A DNA stretch of 64,000 nt. Source: Sipunculus nudus (lineage: Eukaryota > Annelida > Sipuncula > Golfingiida > Sipunculidae). Of the stretch, positions 1-12,180 are shown in pieces. Below the pieces are notes generated by a model. It made no database searches, was not told the DNA's origin, and saw only the letters and a list, made by a program, of their open reading frames with translations. Every line of letters begins with the position of its first letter. The first letter of the stretch is position 1. The position numbers were made by a program, and so were the translations under genes. Location of the stretch: positions 15,457,019-15,521,018 of the forward strand of contig CM049306.1 in assembly GCA_026874595.1 (NCBI GenBank). Reading direction: 5' to 3'.

Positions 1-2189
1 GAAAATTTGATACAAAAACGGCAGTATCTCAATAACTACAACACTGATGGTCATGATTTTTCGCATACATATTGATCATGAGGTGTTCCATCAGTTTCTG
101 CAGACTGGGTGTGCCAACTCTATTTTTTTTTCAAATTTTTATGAATTTTTTTCTCTATTTTTGAGACCGTTTAAGATGTGGTTATCTGTCAACAGGGTAC
201 TAATAGTAACAACTGGACCTAGAATCTTCATTCTTGTCATGCAAGGAGGCCCATGAAAAGTGTCTGTGGAAACCTGAAATTAGGTCTCTGTTTCCCATAT
301 CCTTCCAGCTATAGGACTCCGAAGTATCCCTCAGAATAATGGAAAATTTGATACAAAAGCTGAAGTATCTGAACAACTAATGCAGAGATCACCATGATTC
401 TTTGCATGTATATTGACCATTAAGTGTTTTTATTAGCGAACCTGTGAGCTTAAGTGATGGTGCGTCGTTGTCCGTAGTGCGTTGTCTGTCGTGCATCATC
501 TGTACATTAACCATAGCTATCTCAAAAACGGCAGGAGCTAGCATCACCTAATCTTTTGCAAATAATCAGTCATCCAAAAAACTATCAGATTTTGTTTATT
601 TTTTTTCTAACTGCATTTTCTTAGATTTTATAGGGAAAAAGCTAAAAAAGCTTTAAAAATCTTCTTCTCCAAAACTGTTCAGCTAAATTGTCCAATATTT
701 CACAGAAATGATCCCTAGAACAATCTTTCTCAAGTTTGTTTGAATGATTTCAGTTCGGAGATTTTTGGCTGAGATACAGGAGGTTGAACTTTGTTAACTG
801 TGCAAAAAGGCATATTAAAATTTAAATCTCAGAAACGGCTGTAGCTATCATTACCAAATTTTATGCCAATTTTGGTCACATAGGTCATATCTGAAATTGA
901 GGTATTGGTGGCGCCACCTGCATCGGCCTTTTTTGTACAGGGTCATCAGTGCCTGTATCACACTGAGGGCTACAAAAAACTTCTTCTCTGAAACCATATG
1001 GCCAAAATGTTTAATATCGCACAGAAATGATCCTAGGGTAGTGCTTTCTGAAGTTTGTTCAAATGATCTCTTTTCAGGGACTTTTCGCTAAGTTATGAGA
1101 AGCTGAATTTAGTCATATGCCATAACAGCCCATTTTAGCTCAGTGGCTACAAAGATCTTCTTCTCAAAAACCACTGGGCCAAATTCTGAAATCTCACACA
1201 TTAATTATCCTCAGATGTTGATAATTCAAGTTTGTTCAAATGGTTTTGGTTCAGTGCATTTTAGCTGAGTTGAGCTTAGGAAGCTGAACTTAGCCAGTTT
1301 GCTGTATTGTTCTATAAGAGTTATAAACCTGCGAAACATTTTTCAACTGATGCCACTGAAGCTAGTTTGTTAAATATTTTACAAGAATAATTCCTACAAT
1401 AATTCTTATAATAATTGTCATTAATGGTTTCATGTGAATGATTTTTGGCTGAATTATGGAGATTGAATTGAGTCATTTTACCATATATGTTAGCTGTGTG
1501 ATGCTGTTACATCTATCCAGGCACCAGTTTATCAGCATCTATTACATAACGCCACTAGACATTTAGATTTCAGGTTATCTTTGGTTAATATTGACAAGAA
1601 AGTTTTTTTTAAAAGCTTTTAAAAAATTTAGATTTATGATTTAAGTTATTCATCATACCAGGCAATGTTACAATCATGGATATTCAGCTCTCTCTGGCTA
1701 TATAAGACAACTGTATGTGGATTATAAATTATTGGTATCCCTACTCAACTTAATTTAAGAATTTGCCATCAATGAGATATATCTGTATTTTAATTTTGCA
1801 TTCAGTATGCATAGGTAAAAATTTTACATATATTCCTGATTTCTTTTTTATAAAAAGTCAGCTGAAAAGCATTTTGTATTTGGAAAATAAATTTCAAAGT
1901 TATTTCAAGTAGGGACCACTTTAGTGTTCAGATGGCAGCACTTGGTTTACCATTGGCAGATTGCCAGTGCCTTGATGTTGGCCATTAGCCGAGATGATGT
2001 CAGCTCAATAAATAGTTTTGGCACAGTGCCAGGATTGGAAGAAGTGCAGCCAGGTATAGGTCAAGAGTTCACTCAGTGCAGTAGCTGCATTCTATTTATA
2101 GCTTTGGCAGACTGCTCTGTGCATCATATTTGGCATCAAAGTTCAGCCTGAATCTATTTATAGCTTTGGCAGACTGCCAACTGTGTCAG

Positions 2190-2300
2190 ATTATGCAACA
2201 GGTCAAGAGTTCACTCAGTGCAGCAAGGTACAGGTCAAAAGTTCACTCAGTCTAGCCAGGTGCAGGTCAAGAGTTCACTCAGTGCAGTAGCTTGAGGCAG
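2190..2300 (+). repeat. Short tandem repeat inside family D element
   Basis: The phrase 'caggtcaagagttcactcag' and close variants occur three times between 2199 and 2283, with a further copy near 2056-2075. Spacing is about 40 bp. It is noncoding and sits in the 3' half of the family D element. Confidence 0.7.
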
Positions 2301-2440
2301 CAATTTGTCACAGGTCACTCAGGGGCAACTGCCTTACTCACCTAAGCCTTGTCAGCCCAGTGCATCAAACTCTGGGGAAGTTTGATGTATTGGACTGATA
2401 TTTTGTCCTGTCTATGCGTCTTTGATGGTATTCTCATTTA

Positions 2441-2745
2441 CAAGACAGATGGTGCCACGTACATTGACTTTTGCACAGTGTATGTGCCTGCTTATTTCTA
2501 CAGAGGAATTTGATATATCAGCCTGAAATTGGGCATATTAATACATATCAAATAGCGTTGTCATATACAAGACTGGTGGTGCCACCTACAATAATTTTTG
2601 CACAATGCGTGTCCCTGCTCATTTCTCAGGAGGGGTTTGATATATCAGTCTGAAAATTGGCAAATGTGTATATCTCTGATAGCTTCCAAGTATACAAGAC
2701 TGGTGGTGCCAGCTACAATCGTTTTTGTGTTGTGTGCACCCATGC
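2441..2745 (+). repeat. About 127-bp tandem units, 2.4 copies, inside family D element
   Basis: The block 'caagac(t/a)gatggtgccac..' to 'gatatatcag(c/t)ctgaaa' repeats at about 2441, 2569 and 2696. Each copy has a GGTGCCAC half of the GGTGGCGCCACC palindrome that marks the central units of families A to D, and a 'TTTTTGCACA' stretch as in family C. Confidence 0.7.
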
Positions 2746-3350
2746 CAGAATTTCAGCAGTGATGTTTGTGTAATTGTTTCTTATTCAAAATTTTTAGTAC
2801 TTGCATTGTCCATATACATGAAAAGTAATGGTCCAGCATTGAAGCATTATACCTGGTGTATTTCCCAATGCACAGGTTCGCATTAGGCCTGTAGGCCTTG
2901 TTAGTTTCTGCAGACTGGTGGAGCCACATGTATTTTTTTAAGTTTACGCATTTTTTCTCTATTTTTGAAATATATATAAATGCAGACACAATCTTGGTCT
3001 ATTGGTTAATCTGTTTGATGCTTCAGTTGAATGGGTATATACTACCATTCAGATGATAAAATTTCCTTTTGCGAATCTCTTCCCAGTCAGCTGAGCGTCA
3101 TGACCCATGGGTCACTTGTTAAATGTGTATTTTTATACTTGCAAATCTCCACTTCCTTCCTTTGCAATTTACAACATCTGGTCATTCCCGATGCAATATT
3201 TTAGACACATTCTTGTTCATATTTGAAATACGGATACTTCTATATTACTATTCTGCTCAACTACATAATTAATACAAAAAATTACATCTGTCTAAATGAA
3301 ATCTTACAGACCTGCATAAACCGATGGTGATACAATTATATCTGTCTCAT

Positions 3351-3384
3351 TCAGCTGAGCACCGTGACCCATGGGTCCCTTGTT
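3351..3384 (+). mobile_element. Family A 3' terminus, fragment
   Basis: TCAGCTGAGC at 3351-3360 is followed by a GTGACCCATGGGTCcC hairpin and CTTGTT, exactly the 3' end of family A. Upstream sequence (3121-3350) is not a recognisable central unit, so only the end is called. This is either a solo remnant or the 3' end of an element whose body has diverged. Confidence 0.65.
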
Positions 3385-4101
3385 TCAGATTCAATTTCCT
3401 AATTGTTATCCTGTGGAACAACATAAACCTGCTGATAGGGTTTAATGTTAGCAGTTGATGAAGATGTTTAAGAAAAATGTATGTTTGTGTTTTTCAAATA
3501 TTTTGAATATACTTCGGAAGCCCATTTATTTCTTTGGGAGGTATTTGGCAACGAAATTGACCCAGTCTACCTTACGTGTGTAAACTTTTCTGTGCGCAGT
3601 TATTTCTGCTTTGGCCTGTATACTGTTTATGGCTTAATGTAGTAAGTTTAGCACTTATTGAAAGGATTAAAGACTAGTTGACCTATTATGTCAAGTATCA
3701 AAATGAAGCTTTTAAAAATTTCCTGGGCTTCTTTTGTCACTTGTTTCTAGAGTTAAGAGTCTTAATATAGGAGTCAGACATGATCATACACAGGTATGCT
3801 CTGTGTTGGAAATTGAAAATAGGTCATGATGACCTAAATTATAATTTATTTATTTGAATTGGTTCATACAAGTAATACAACTGGTCCTTTGCTATAACCT
3901 TCAAGTTGTGCATGTCGACTCTCACAAACTTACATGGCTTAAGAATTATGAAACATAAATTTCAACAGAACATTCACACTTTTAAATAATACTTTAAATT
4001 TATATTTGTCTTTTCAGGGAGTCAAAGGCTGAAGTTTGATTGTCACTCCAATACATCACCAAACTGTAAGTGTTATTAAACTCTTTATATTTATATAAAT
4101 G
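3385..4101. other. AT-rich stretch without an identified gene
   Basis: No repeat family or sustained open frame was recognised. A possible small exon lies at its right edge (see 4018-4065). Confidence 0.5.
4018..4065 (+). CDS. Possible 48-bp internal exon (unidentified)
   Basis: A polypyrimidine tract ending TTTTCAG (4011-4017) precedes a 48-bp segment, which is followed directly by the strong donor GTAAGT (4066-4071). Only one frame is open through the segment (phase starting at 4020); it reads SQRLKFDCHSNTSPN, which I do not recognise. Good splice sites and one open frame fit a host exon, but such combinations also arise by chance in AT-rich DNA and no neighbouring exon was found. It could equally be noncoding. 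Confidence 0.22.
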
Positions 4102-4105
4102 TTAA

Positions 4106-4602
4106 AGGGGCCCAATCACCTATAAAGCATATTGAGTTAACATGAAAAATAGCTTCTTCCCTTTAAAATAAATCTGTACCTGCCAAAATATTGCCTTTAA
4201 ACCATTTTCTTACACCTGTAAACGAGTGTTAAAAACAGTGAACGGGGCGCGATCGCATATATAAACATAAACAGTGCGTCGGGCCGTGTGCTACGCGGAG
4301 CCACAACTTGTGCCATTCAGGAGATACCCTGCCTGACTTGGCTAAAAAAAATGTTATTCATGTTCCCGCTGACTTAAACACCGCGCGTTGCCCCTCTATA
4401 TCGGACCTCCACTCAAGCAGCCTTGTTATGGTAAACAGACTGTGTTTACCAACACGCAAGGCTAAAACAAGGTGTTAAACAGTCGTATGCGGCGAAATGA
4501 GATTGTGTGCTGGAATGGTTGTGCTGGGAAACTTTTGTATAAAGCAAAACTGAACAAATATTGTGAAAGAATAGGAATAATGTAGCTCCTGATTTTGTCC
4601 CT
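4106..4602. mobile_element. TTAA-flanked MITE (Kolobok/piggyBac-type target)
   Basis: TTAA at 4102-4105 and TTAA at 4603-4606 flank inverted ends AGGG(G/A)C..AATCA (left 4106, right complement ending 4602). The 497-bp interior is more GC-rich than the surroundings (for example 'gaacggggcgcgatcgc') and has no long open frame. TTAA duplication is typical of piggyBac and Kolobok superfamilies; which one cannot be decided from about 15 bp of imperfect terminal repeat. Confidence 0.55.
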
Positions 4603-4606
4603 TTAA

Positions 4607-5603
4607 TGAACATTTAATCCTACTGATGAGAAATAATGTGATTCAAAGAAAAGAAAAATTCTGAGTCCATATCCACTCTCATGTCCAGAATTCTTTTGAA
4701 AATCCAGCTTTAGACATTCATTAAGATGCTCTGAACATTAATTATTATTGTTATTATCAGTTTTAATGAATTCTGAATTGTTTTAATACCTGGTGAATCT
4801 AAAACCTGAAATTGAGAAGGCTTTATAATAACTTATCATTCTTATCATTTGGTTGAAGCTTCATCCTTGTTCAATTGACAGTTTCACCAACAGGCCATGG
4901 ACCTCTCCTTATAGAAAAATACCAGTTGTATAATAGACCTTATAATAATCATCTGCAGTAGGAACAGTCAAAATATGATCAGTTCTGCCAAGGCAAATGC
5001 ATTGCTGGCATAACACTGTGACTGCAGGGTGGTTTGAGTCAAGGTTTTGGACTATGTTGACAGGATATGTATCATCAGCTGACAAGGTGGTCTCCTGAAA
5101 AATTGGGAAGAACTGCCCTTTGCATTCGTAATAATCAACAACTAGGCTCAGTTAACATAGGCCAGTAGATGTCTTCTTTGCAGGTGACAGTTTCAATTCA
5201 TTTGTCAAGTTCTGTCTTCATGTGATTTGGTGTGCTGTATTAGGTTGGATGCTCAGTGTGTTCCTTTGGAATGTGGTACTATCAGTCAACTGGTTAAAAA
5301 AAGAAGTCTAAATTAATGAGAAAACAAAACATAACTCTCTTGAACCTGTAATTTTTCATTATTTTTTCTAATTCAAATCAGTTTCTGAATAGCAACGTAA
5401 TAAATAATCCCAAATTTTATCTATAGATATTTCTTAACTATTTTCTGTCACTTTTTAAATTTCATTTATTTAAAGTGTTATTAAATTATGGCCCACTACA
5501 AAATTATCTTGATATTGACTAAGCAATAATATCACATATAGATTGACTCTTGCCTGAACATTTTATAATGAAGATCTGTTAGATTGTAATTTTGTTTTAT
5601 AAT
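4607..5603. other. No gene recognised
   Basis: AT-rich sequence with frequent stops in all frames and no repeat family recognised. It may be intron or intergenic DNA. Confidence 0.5.
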
Positions 5604-6997
5604 TGTATCCCCAGACAAAGTCAGGGGATACTATGTTTTCATGCCGGTCCCGCCGCCGCCGCATATAAATCCAGTTCGCGTGATAACTCAAAAAATATTT
5701 CACGGTTCTTTATTAAACTTGGTTTATGTATAGATATGGGTGAGAGGACGACGCTAATTTAAAATGGAGTCATGACCTTAATAGGAGAGTGTCCTTGACC
5801 TTGAATAGTTCCAAGTTTGGGAAAATCACACAAATTCTTAAATATCTCAAGAAATTTTGCATGGATTGATCCCAAAATCAAGTTGATCAAAGATCATGGA
5901 TAGGGCTGTCATGTTCCAGAAACTGGTGGCGCCAACTATCATTCTTTACTTGTTTTCATGTCTTTTAAATCCCCCAAAATTGCCACTTGACAGTACTGTG
6001 AACCTTATAAGTCAAAAACTAATGGACAGATTTCTTTTATGTTATGCGTATACATAGATATGGGTTATGGGATGATGTTTATTTAAATTGGGGTCATGAC
6101 CTTTCCTATGAGTGTGGCCTTGACCTTGAACATTCCCATATTTGGTGAAATTCACACAAAATCTATAATATCTCAGTAAGGGATACATGGAATGATCCAA
6201 AAATCAAACTGACTGAAGATCTTGGATAGCTTTGTCTTTTGCAGAAGACAGGTGGCGCCACCTTGTGTCGTTTTCTTGTGAAAATGATGTTAACGCAATA
6301 ACTTTGTAAGAATTTGAGGTACAGTCACCAAACCCACAGGTTAGATGCATCTTATCAATGGCTAGGTCAAGTTCAAACATAGATGACCTTTATGCATTTT
6401 TTCAAGGTCACAGCAGTGATTATGCTAAAATGATATTAGGGCAATAACTCAAAATGAATTTGTGGTACAGCCACCAAACCTACAGTTTAGATGCATCTTA
6501 TCAAGGGCTAGTCCAAGTTCGAATATGGATGACCTTGTTGCATTTTTTAAGGTCACAGAGGCGATAATGCTGAAATGATGTTAACTTTAATATCTCACTG
6601 AGGGATGCATGGATTGGTCCAAAAGTCAAATTGACATAAGATCTTTGATAACATTGTTTTCTGCAGAAGACAGGAGGCACCACCTTATGTTGTTTTCTTG
6701 CTAAAATGATGTTTTAAACAGAATAACTTTGTAAGAATTTGAGGTACAGTCACCAAACCCACAAGTTTGATGCATCTTATCAACGGCTAAGTTAAATTTG
6801 AACATGGATGACCTTGATACATTTTTTCAAGGTCACAGCAGGGATAGTGTTAAAATGAAATTACAGCAATAACTCAAAAAAAATTGTTGGTACAGTCACC
6901 AAACTTGCAGGTTAGATGCATCTTATCAAGGGCTTGGGGGGGGGGGTTAATTGTCTGGGGATACTATGGCACCTATGGTGCAAAAAAATATCTAGTT
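5604..6997 (+). mobile_element. Family B Helitron/Helentron-like element, complete
   Basis: The 5' end TGTATCCCCAGACAAAG (from 5604) forms a stem with the GGGGATA shortly after it. Near the 3' end the inverted copy TTGTCTGGGGATA (about 6950-6963) is followed by the hairpin TGGCACCtatGGTGC and the terminus ATCTAGTT at 6990-6997. CTAG fits the CTRR 3' end of Helitrons, and the asymmetric inverted repeats fit Helentron-associated elements. The body has repeated 'gtcatgacctt..gaccttgaa' text and palindromes GGTGGCGCCA(A/C)C at 5935 and 6251; a G-run lies just before the 3' end. No protein is encoded. Confidence 0.75.
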
Positions 6998-7026
6998 TTA
7001 GGTGTATTATCTTTGAAATATGGCTC

Positions 7027-7056
7027 ACCCCCCCCCCCCCCCCCCCCCCCCCCCCG
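7027..7056. repeat. Poly-C tract (about 28 nt)
   Basis: Uninterrupted C homopolymer just outside the family B 3' end. Apparent proline or glycine runs translated from it are artefacts. Confidence 0.9.
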
Positions 7057-8263
7057 CATTCCTTAAATATGGTACCAGTAGCAGTACACATTTGTAGTCT
7101 TAAGCCGTAAATCAAACAAGCACATTGTGTACATGGCAATAAATATAGCATGATGGCTCGAAGAGTATGTTCGACATGCCATGTTTCAATCCTGCTTGTT
7201 TGCATTGCCCAGTGACTTAGGCCAACATGTTCATCCACACTATTATTCACTTTGATATTCCCTTCTATGGATGCAATGTCTTCAAACCTTGGTAATCATG
7301 TGGAATAGTACCACCTTTTTTAAAGTGCTTGTTTTAACACATATGCAATTTTTGCCATATTTTGTAAAAGAAACCACACAAAAATGTAAAGCATTAGGCA
7401 CTCTATCAGGGAATAACCTGAAAGGTTAATTGTTAGTATGGTTTTACATTTTTGCAATTATCAAATTATATCTTTTGCCAAAGGTTTAAAAAAGATCCAA
7501 AACCTGATTTAGTACCACAGCATGTGAGCAGAAAATAAATATATCTATCATGTATCTCAGCATTCAGATAAAACAGTCATTAAACAAGGGATGGTTGTAA
7601 AACACTACCTTTAATCTATGGATGTTTATCATGTATGACTTATACCTTTGTGACTGTTACAGAAAGAGTACTGTATGTCATATAGGTTGTGATTAGTGAT
7701 TGATTGGCTTAATTAGTGTAAGTCTGGTGATGGATCATGCTGCTTATTCAATTAATTATTTATCTTCAGCTCTGTGTACAGCAAACATATGACATATACT
7801 AACGGACATACATTATATTGGGAGGGCAATTCAACTGTGATTAAGCTTTTTCTAGTGCATTGTTTATAATTTATCAGATTGGACTAATACTGGAGTACTT
7901 TTTGTAGTGATTGCTTATTCAGATTTTAGTAGACTATATGCAGAGTCAGCTTTGTAATAGGGTTACTTCAGGCCCCTTTAGGTGAACGTATAGGTTTTAT
8001 ATTCTTGTTAAGTATAGGGCATATTTAGCCAACTGTGCCATTTAGTTTTGTAAATACAAAAAATAGATCTGTGTATGCTTCAGCATATAGGTACATCACT
8101 CTTGTCGGGCATTCTTCATTTGTCTCTCATTCATTAAATGTTTTCCCTCTCCCAGGTATTGCTTTCAGAAATAGAAAAAAGGGCTTAAGTCTTGACACAT
8201 GCTCCTGTTTTGCATGTGAATTTAAGGTGAGAACATAGTGTGGTCTTGCTTTGTTAGTGTCAT
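7057..8263. other. No gene recognised
   Basis: AT-rich, no sustained reading frame, no repeat family recognised. Confidence 0.5.
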
Positions 8264-10904
8264 TTTTAGCTCAGCTGACTATAAGTCATCTGAGCTATAG
8301 TCGTGGTCCATTGTCCATCGTCCATCCATCCGTCTGTCCGTCCGGATGTCCGTCCATAAGACTGGCACGTTTCGACACCATTGGACCTATGACTCTGAAA
8401 TTCCGCTTACAGTTAGATGTCCTCAAAATCTCCTACCATGCCGAAAATTGGGTCAGTAGGACTTTGTTCCTTCGAGATATTAAGGAAAAACCTCAATTTT
8501 TTATTAGAAATCTATTTCACTCTTCAGGATTGTCTTATATCATAACCACTCATCTGGTTTTCTTCATATTTACTATAAATATTCCTCTATATAGTTCCTA
8601 TGTACATGCCAGAAATTAAGTCAGTATTATTTAATTTAACAAAGGTATGGGCCCAAACATAATGGACTTTGTAAAAAAATCAGGAAAGATATATGGTCAC
8701 TTAAGACCAAAAGTGTTAAAGGTAGGGACTTTTTTCAGTAATACAACTTTAATTGATCAAAATTTAATTGTATACCAAAAATTAGATCAAAATCTGTAAA
8801 TTTTTTTTTTAAATATTGGCAAAAATATAAAATTGGTACCTTAAATTTTGCTCAAGTTTGACCATGGCACGTTTTTTTCCTGTAACAGTTGTGGATTTAA
8901 TTTTCAAAGCATGTTTTTGTTAGCATTTCAACTGTTAACACCAAAAATTTGAAACCAGTTGATCAAAAACTGTAGATTTTATTCAAGTTTTCATGCACAT
9001 TGTCACATTGTTTACATCAAGCTAGTGTTATGCAGTTTGCTAGAGCTCAGCTCCCCAGCTCCAGCTCTAAGTTCCTTCAATTTGGCATACTGCTATATGT
9101 CTCCAAAATCCCCTACCATGCCAAGAATTTTGTCACTAGGACTGAACTTTGTGATATTAATGAAAAACTTCATTTTTCCATTAAAAACCCATTGTTACAC
9201 TTTAAGACTGCCTAATATCAAAACCACTGATCTGACTTTGATCATATATAATATATATATTTTTCTATACATTGACTATGCAAATGCCAGAAATGATGTC
9301 AGTATTGTGTAATTGTTTTCAGTTATGGCCCCAAACATAATGCACTTTTTAAAAAATCAAGAAATATATTTACTCCCTTAACAAGAGGATTGCTGAAGCT
9401 AGAGACTTTTTTTGTCAGGGATGTAACATTATTTAATCAAGATTCAATTGAATACCCAAAATTAGTTCTGAATGTTTCCAATGTTATAAGTTATTAATAT
9501 AAATATAAAATAAGTACCTATCTAAAATTAGTACCTTAAATTTTGCCCAACTTTGACCATGTGACGTTTGTTTCCTGAGAGCACTGTTGATATAATTTTC
9601 ATATCATGCACACATAAGGATTTCATCTTTGTAGTTTAGAAAGCTGAAAGAAATTGGCCAAATATTGTAGCTTTTATTAATGTTTATATGAGACCATGTC
9701 AGACCGAGGTTAAATCCAGCCCCTCTTCAGTCACCTGTATGTTGACCTTGTTGACCTTTCATCAGATTATGCATGCTTGAGCGAAGCATACACTGGGGCA
9801 GCCAGGCAGCTAATGCCCAGCCACAGTTGATCCAGGTGTCCAACCCAACTCATGTAGTAGTTGTTTTGAAAAACAACATAACAATAAATTAATAATTTGT
9901 ATTGGTTTTTTATTACAAATTAAAGAAAAATTAATAGAAAAGGAATTTGTTAGTTGATGAGTAACAGAAAATTAACTTGCAGTTACTGTTGATGTAAGAA
10001 TCTTGTATGGATGGATAGAATGTCAATGTCAATGTTATTCCAAATAATACCATGTAGTCACCTATGGTATTTTTCAGTGAAATTTTAATGATAAAAAAAT
10101 AAATCATATTATTCATTACTAATCATTAGGGATCATATGAAGGAAATTAATGATAGACAAAGATGCAGTTGATAATATTAATCTAGATTCCTACTGTGTC
10201 TAGTGTGTAGATTGATGTGAAAGTAGTCCAAAGTGAATATATTACATTTATTTTTTTAATATAAATAAAAGCCATAAAACCAGGTACTTATGATCATTAT
10301 TTAAATTTGTGAATTTTGTATATTCTGGATTCTCAACATCTTTGTTTGGCTAAAACTGAATAAATACTACCATGGTGTGAATGCTTTGCTAATGTATTTG
10401 AATACGAATATGAATATGTACTGCATTTATAAATTTTTTTGCATAAGAATGGGAATTCAGGTAAAAATGAAAGTATTTGAATACCAGTGCAGAATGCTTT
10501 CATGAATATATTCTATAATATTATTTCAATAATCATTTCAGTTATATTTTATTTTAAAAAATCATATGATTTTCTTTTTTTTTTAATAAAAATTATATTG
10601 GCACAATATTTGTTATTAAATTTTAATAAATAGTTAAACTCTTTTATAATATGTGCTGCTTATAAGTTATATGGCCAAGTCAAAATCTGTGTGACAATAC
10701 CACTCCATTTGTTAATAAAATAAATGAAATCAATCCTCTTCCCTGTCTCCAAAGATACTATTAAAATTATACTTAAGCTAAACACCAACAACTGATAATA
10801 AAGCTTATATTTATTACCACACAAAACCAGCATGTGCCTCTTTCCCAAATCATATTTTTTATCATATATAACAGCTGAGAGCCGTGACCCATAGGTCCCT
10901 TGTT
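8264..10904 (+). mobile_element. Family A2 Helentron-like (HINE) element, complete
   Basis: The 5' end TTTTAGCTCAGCTGACT folds back on AGTCATCTGAGCT to give a 13-bp stem with one mismatch, then a (TCCG/TCCA)n tract at about 8313-8356. Two diverged units of about 700 bp follow (8390-9060 and 9075-9690), each with 'gatgtc(c/t)cc(a/t)aaaatc(t/c)cctaccatgcc' and 'accttaaattttgccc'. A non-repetitive 3' part of about 1.1 kb ends with CAGCTGAG, a TGACCCataGGTC hairpin and CTTGTT (10904). The copy at 55557-58169 is collinear from end to end, which fixes both boundaries. It is noncoding and non-autonomous. Confidence 0.8.
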
Positions 10905-11446
10905 TATTTTCTTGTTTTCAAGTGTTTGGTATTGACTTTTTTTCCAACTAAATATTCGTCTTTCAAACATTCAGATACCTGTAATACTTCTACATTTATA
11001 TGATTCATGTTGCATTTAGTAATCAAGAGAAATGAGAAAAATGGCTTTTCATTAAGCTTTGTTTCCTTGTACATTGACAGTTGTGCATTAACAGTAACTG
11101 CTGATACTACTGCAAAGAAAGCAAAATTAATTTGTAATGACAGCATGTGGAGCTATGTGCTTGATGATATTTGTGTAGGAAAACCACAACACAAAAATGG
11201 TGGACAGAGATTGTCAGTTGTGGTTTAAATGATGATCCATCACTCAGACTATATGAAACCACAGAAATAAAATTTCTCCTATTTCTATGTACTTCATACA
11301 GCAGATAACATTTCCTATTTCTTACTGTTCATTATATAATCCCATAGTTCACCAGGTAATCAGCCTAATTTAACTTCAGTTTCAATATTTTGCCCCTCTT
11401 AGTGCTTTGATATAAAACCGCTGATAACCAGTCCTGTATAATGTCA
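10905..11446. other. No gene recognised
   Basis: Contains a 73-codon open frame at 11007-11228 whose product I do not recognise and which has no supporting splice or repeat context. Treated as noncoding. Confidence 0.4.
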
Positions 11447-12180
11447 TACATTTAATACCCCCATTATTGCCACTCAACAGTACTGTGAGGATTATAAGTC
11501 AAAAACTTATGGACAGATTTCTTTCATATTATGCATATACACAGACATGGGTTATGGGAAGACGTATATTTAAATTGGGGTCATGACCTTTCATATGAGA
11601 GTGGCCTTGACCTTGAATAATGCCATATATATGGTGGAAATCACACAAAATCATAAATATCTCAATAAGGGATGCATGGATTGGTCCAAAAATCAGATCA
11701 TTGACTGAAGATCTTGGATGGCTTTGTCTTCTGTGGCATTAGGCTTAATTTTTTCATGTCCATTGATCTTGGATACCTCCATCTTGTATTCAAGACTGGT
11801 GGCCCATCTGCAATCATTTGGTGTGGTGTCCATCTGTACATGTGCTTTGGTTGAAAATTGCTCATATGTCTGGAGTGGTTCAAGGTATTGTTCTGAAATT
11901 TGGCATGTCTATCCATCTTGGAAAATTTTCTCGTCAACCAGACAGGTGGCGCCACTTACCTCCCTGTTTCCGTAAAATAAACTCATGCTCTTTTCTGAGG
12001 AGTTATTGGCCCCAATATTTGGTGATAAAATATTGTTTTTCATGTTGATGGATGGAAGAAACCATAGTGGCTTGCCAAGTGTCAGTATATGCTACTGTAG
12101 ATGGGGGGGGGGGGGGGGGGGCGGGGGGATTAATTGTCTAGGGATACAGTGGCACCTGCGGTGCTAAGAAATATCTAGTT
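11447..12180 (+). mobile_element. Family B element, 5'-truncated
   Basis: Begins at a point matching 5960 of the complete family B copy ('gccact..acagtactgtgaacc/gagg') and runs to the 3' end: inverted repeat TTGTCTAGGGATA (about 12134), hairpin TGGCACCtgcGGTGC, and terminus ATCTAGTT (12180). It carries the palindrome GGTGGCGCCAC at 11946. A 17-nt G-run precedes the 3' terminus, as in the copy at 5604-6997. Confidence 0.7.

Larger units (their letters stand above)
431..2902 (+). mobile_element. Family D Helentron-like (HINE) element, complete, nested in A1
   Basis: The boundaries come from where the A1 host sequence breaks (after 'ccattaagtgttttt') and resumes ('agtttctgcag'). The 5' end carries GCGAACCTGTG at 436-446. 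Its reverse complement, CACAGGTTCGC, lies at 2871-2881, followed by the hairpin AGGCCTgtAGGCCT at 2885-2898 and the terminus CTTGTT at 2897-2902. This is the asymmetric inverted-repeat-plus-hairpin layout of Helentron-associated elements. Internally it has units with 'ctcagaaacggctgtagctat' and GGTGGCGCCACCT at 908-920, a cluster of short repeats at about 2190-2300 and three units of about 127 bp at 2441-2745. No protein is encoded. It is a different family from A because the terminal inverted repeats share no sequence. Confidence 0.75.
1..3120 (+). mobile_element. Family A1 Helentron-like element, left end outside window, interrupted by a family D element
   Basis: Positions 1-430 and 2903-3120 are parts of one family A1 element. 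The first part is about 1.3 of the roughly 335-bp central units, recognisable by the invariant text for 'acaaaagct..aagtatctgaacaac' and 'accatgattctttgcat'. The second part resumes in mid-unit with 'agtttctgcagactgg' and a diverged GGTGG.GCCAC palindrome at about 2919-2931. The 3' end carries the subterminal inverted repeat TCAGCTGAGC at 3088-3097, then the hairpin TGACCCATGGGTCA, and stops at CTTGTT (3120). The last 75 bp match 54961-55035 closely. The insertion at 431-2902 accounts for the break. No coding capacity is seen; it is non-autonomous, and mobility would depend on a Rep/helicase protein encoded elsewhere. Confidence 0.75.

Noticed and set aside
6884-7250. Frames with proline or glycine runs
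   Set aside because: They translate a poly-C homopolymer and the G-run of a family B element; no other coding signal.
11007-11228. 73-codon frame just outside an A2 element
   Set aside because: No recognised motif and opposite-strand frames overlap it; most likely chance.
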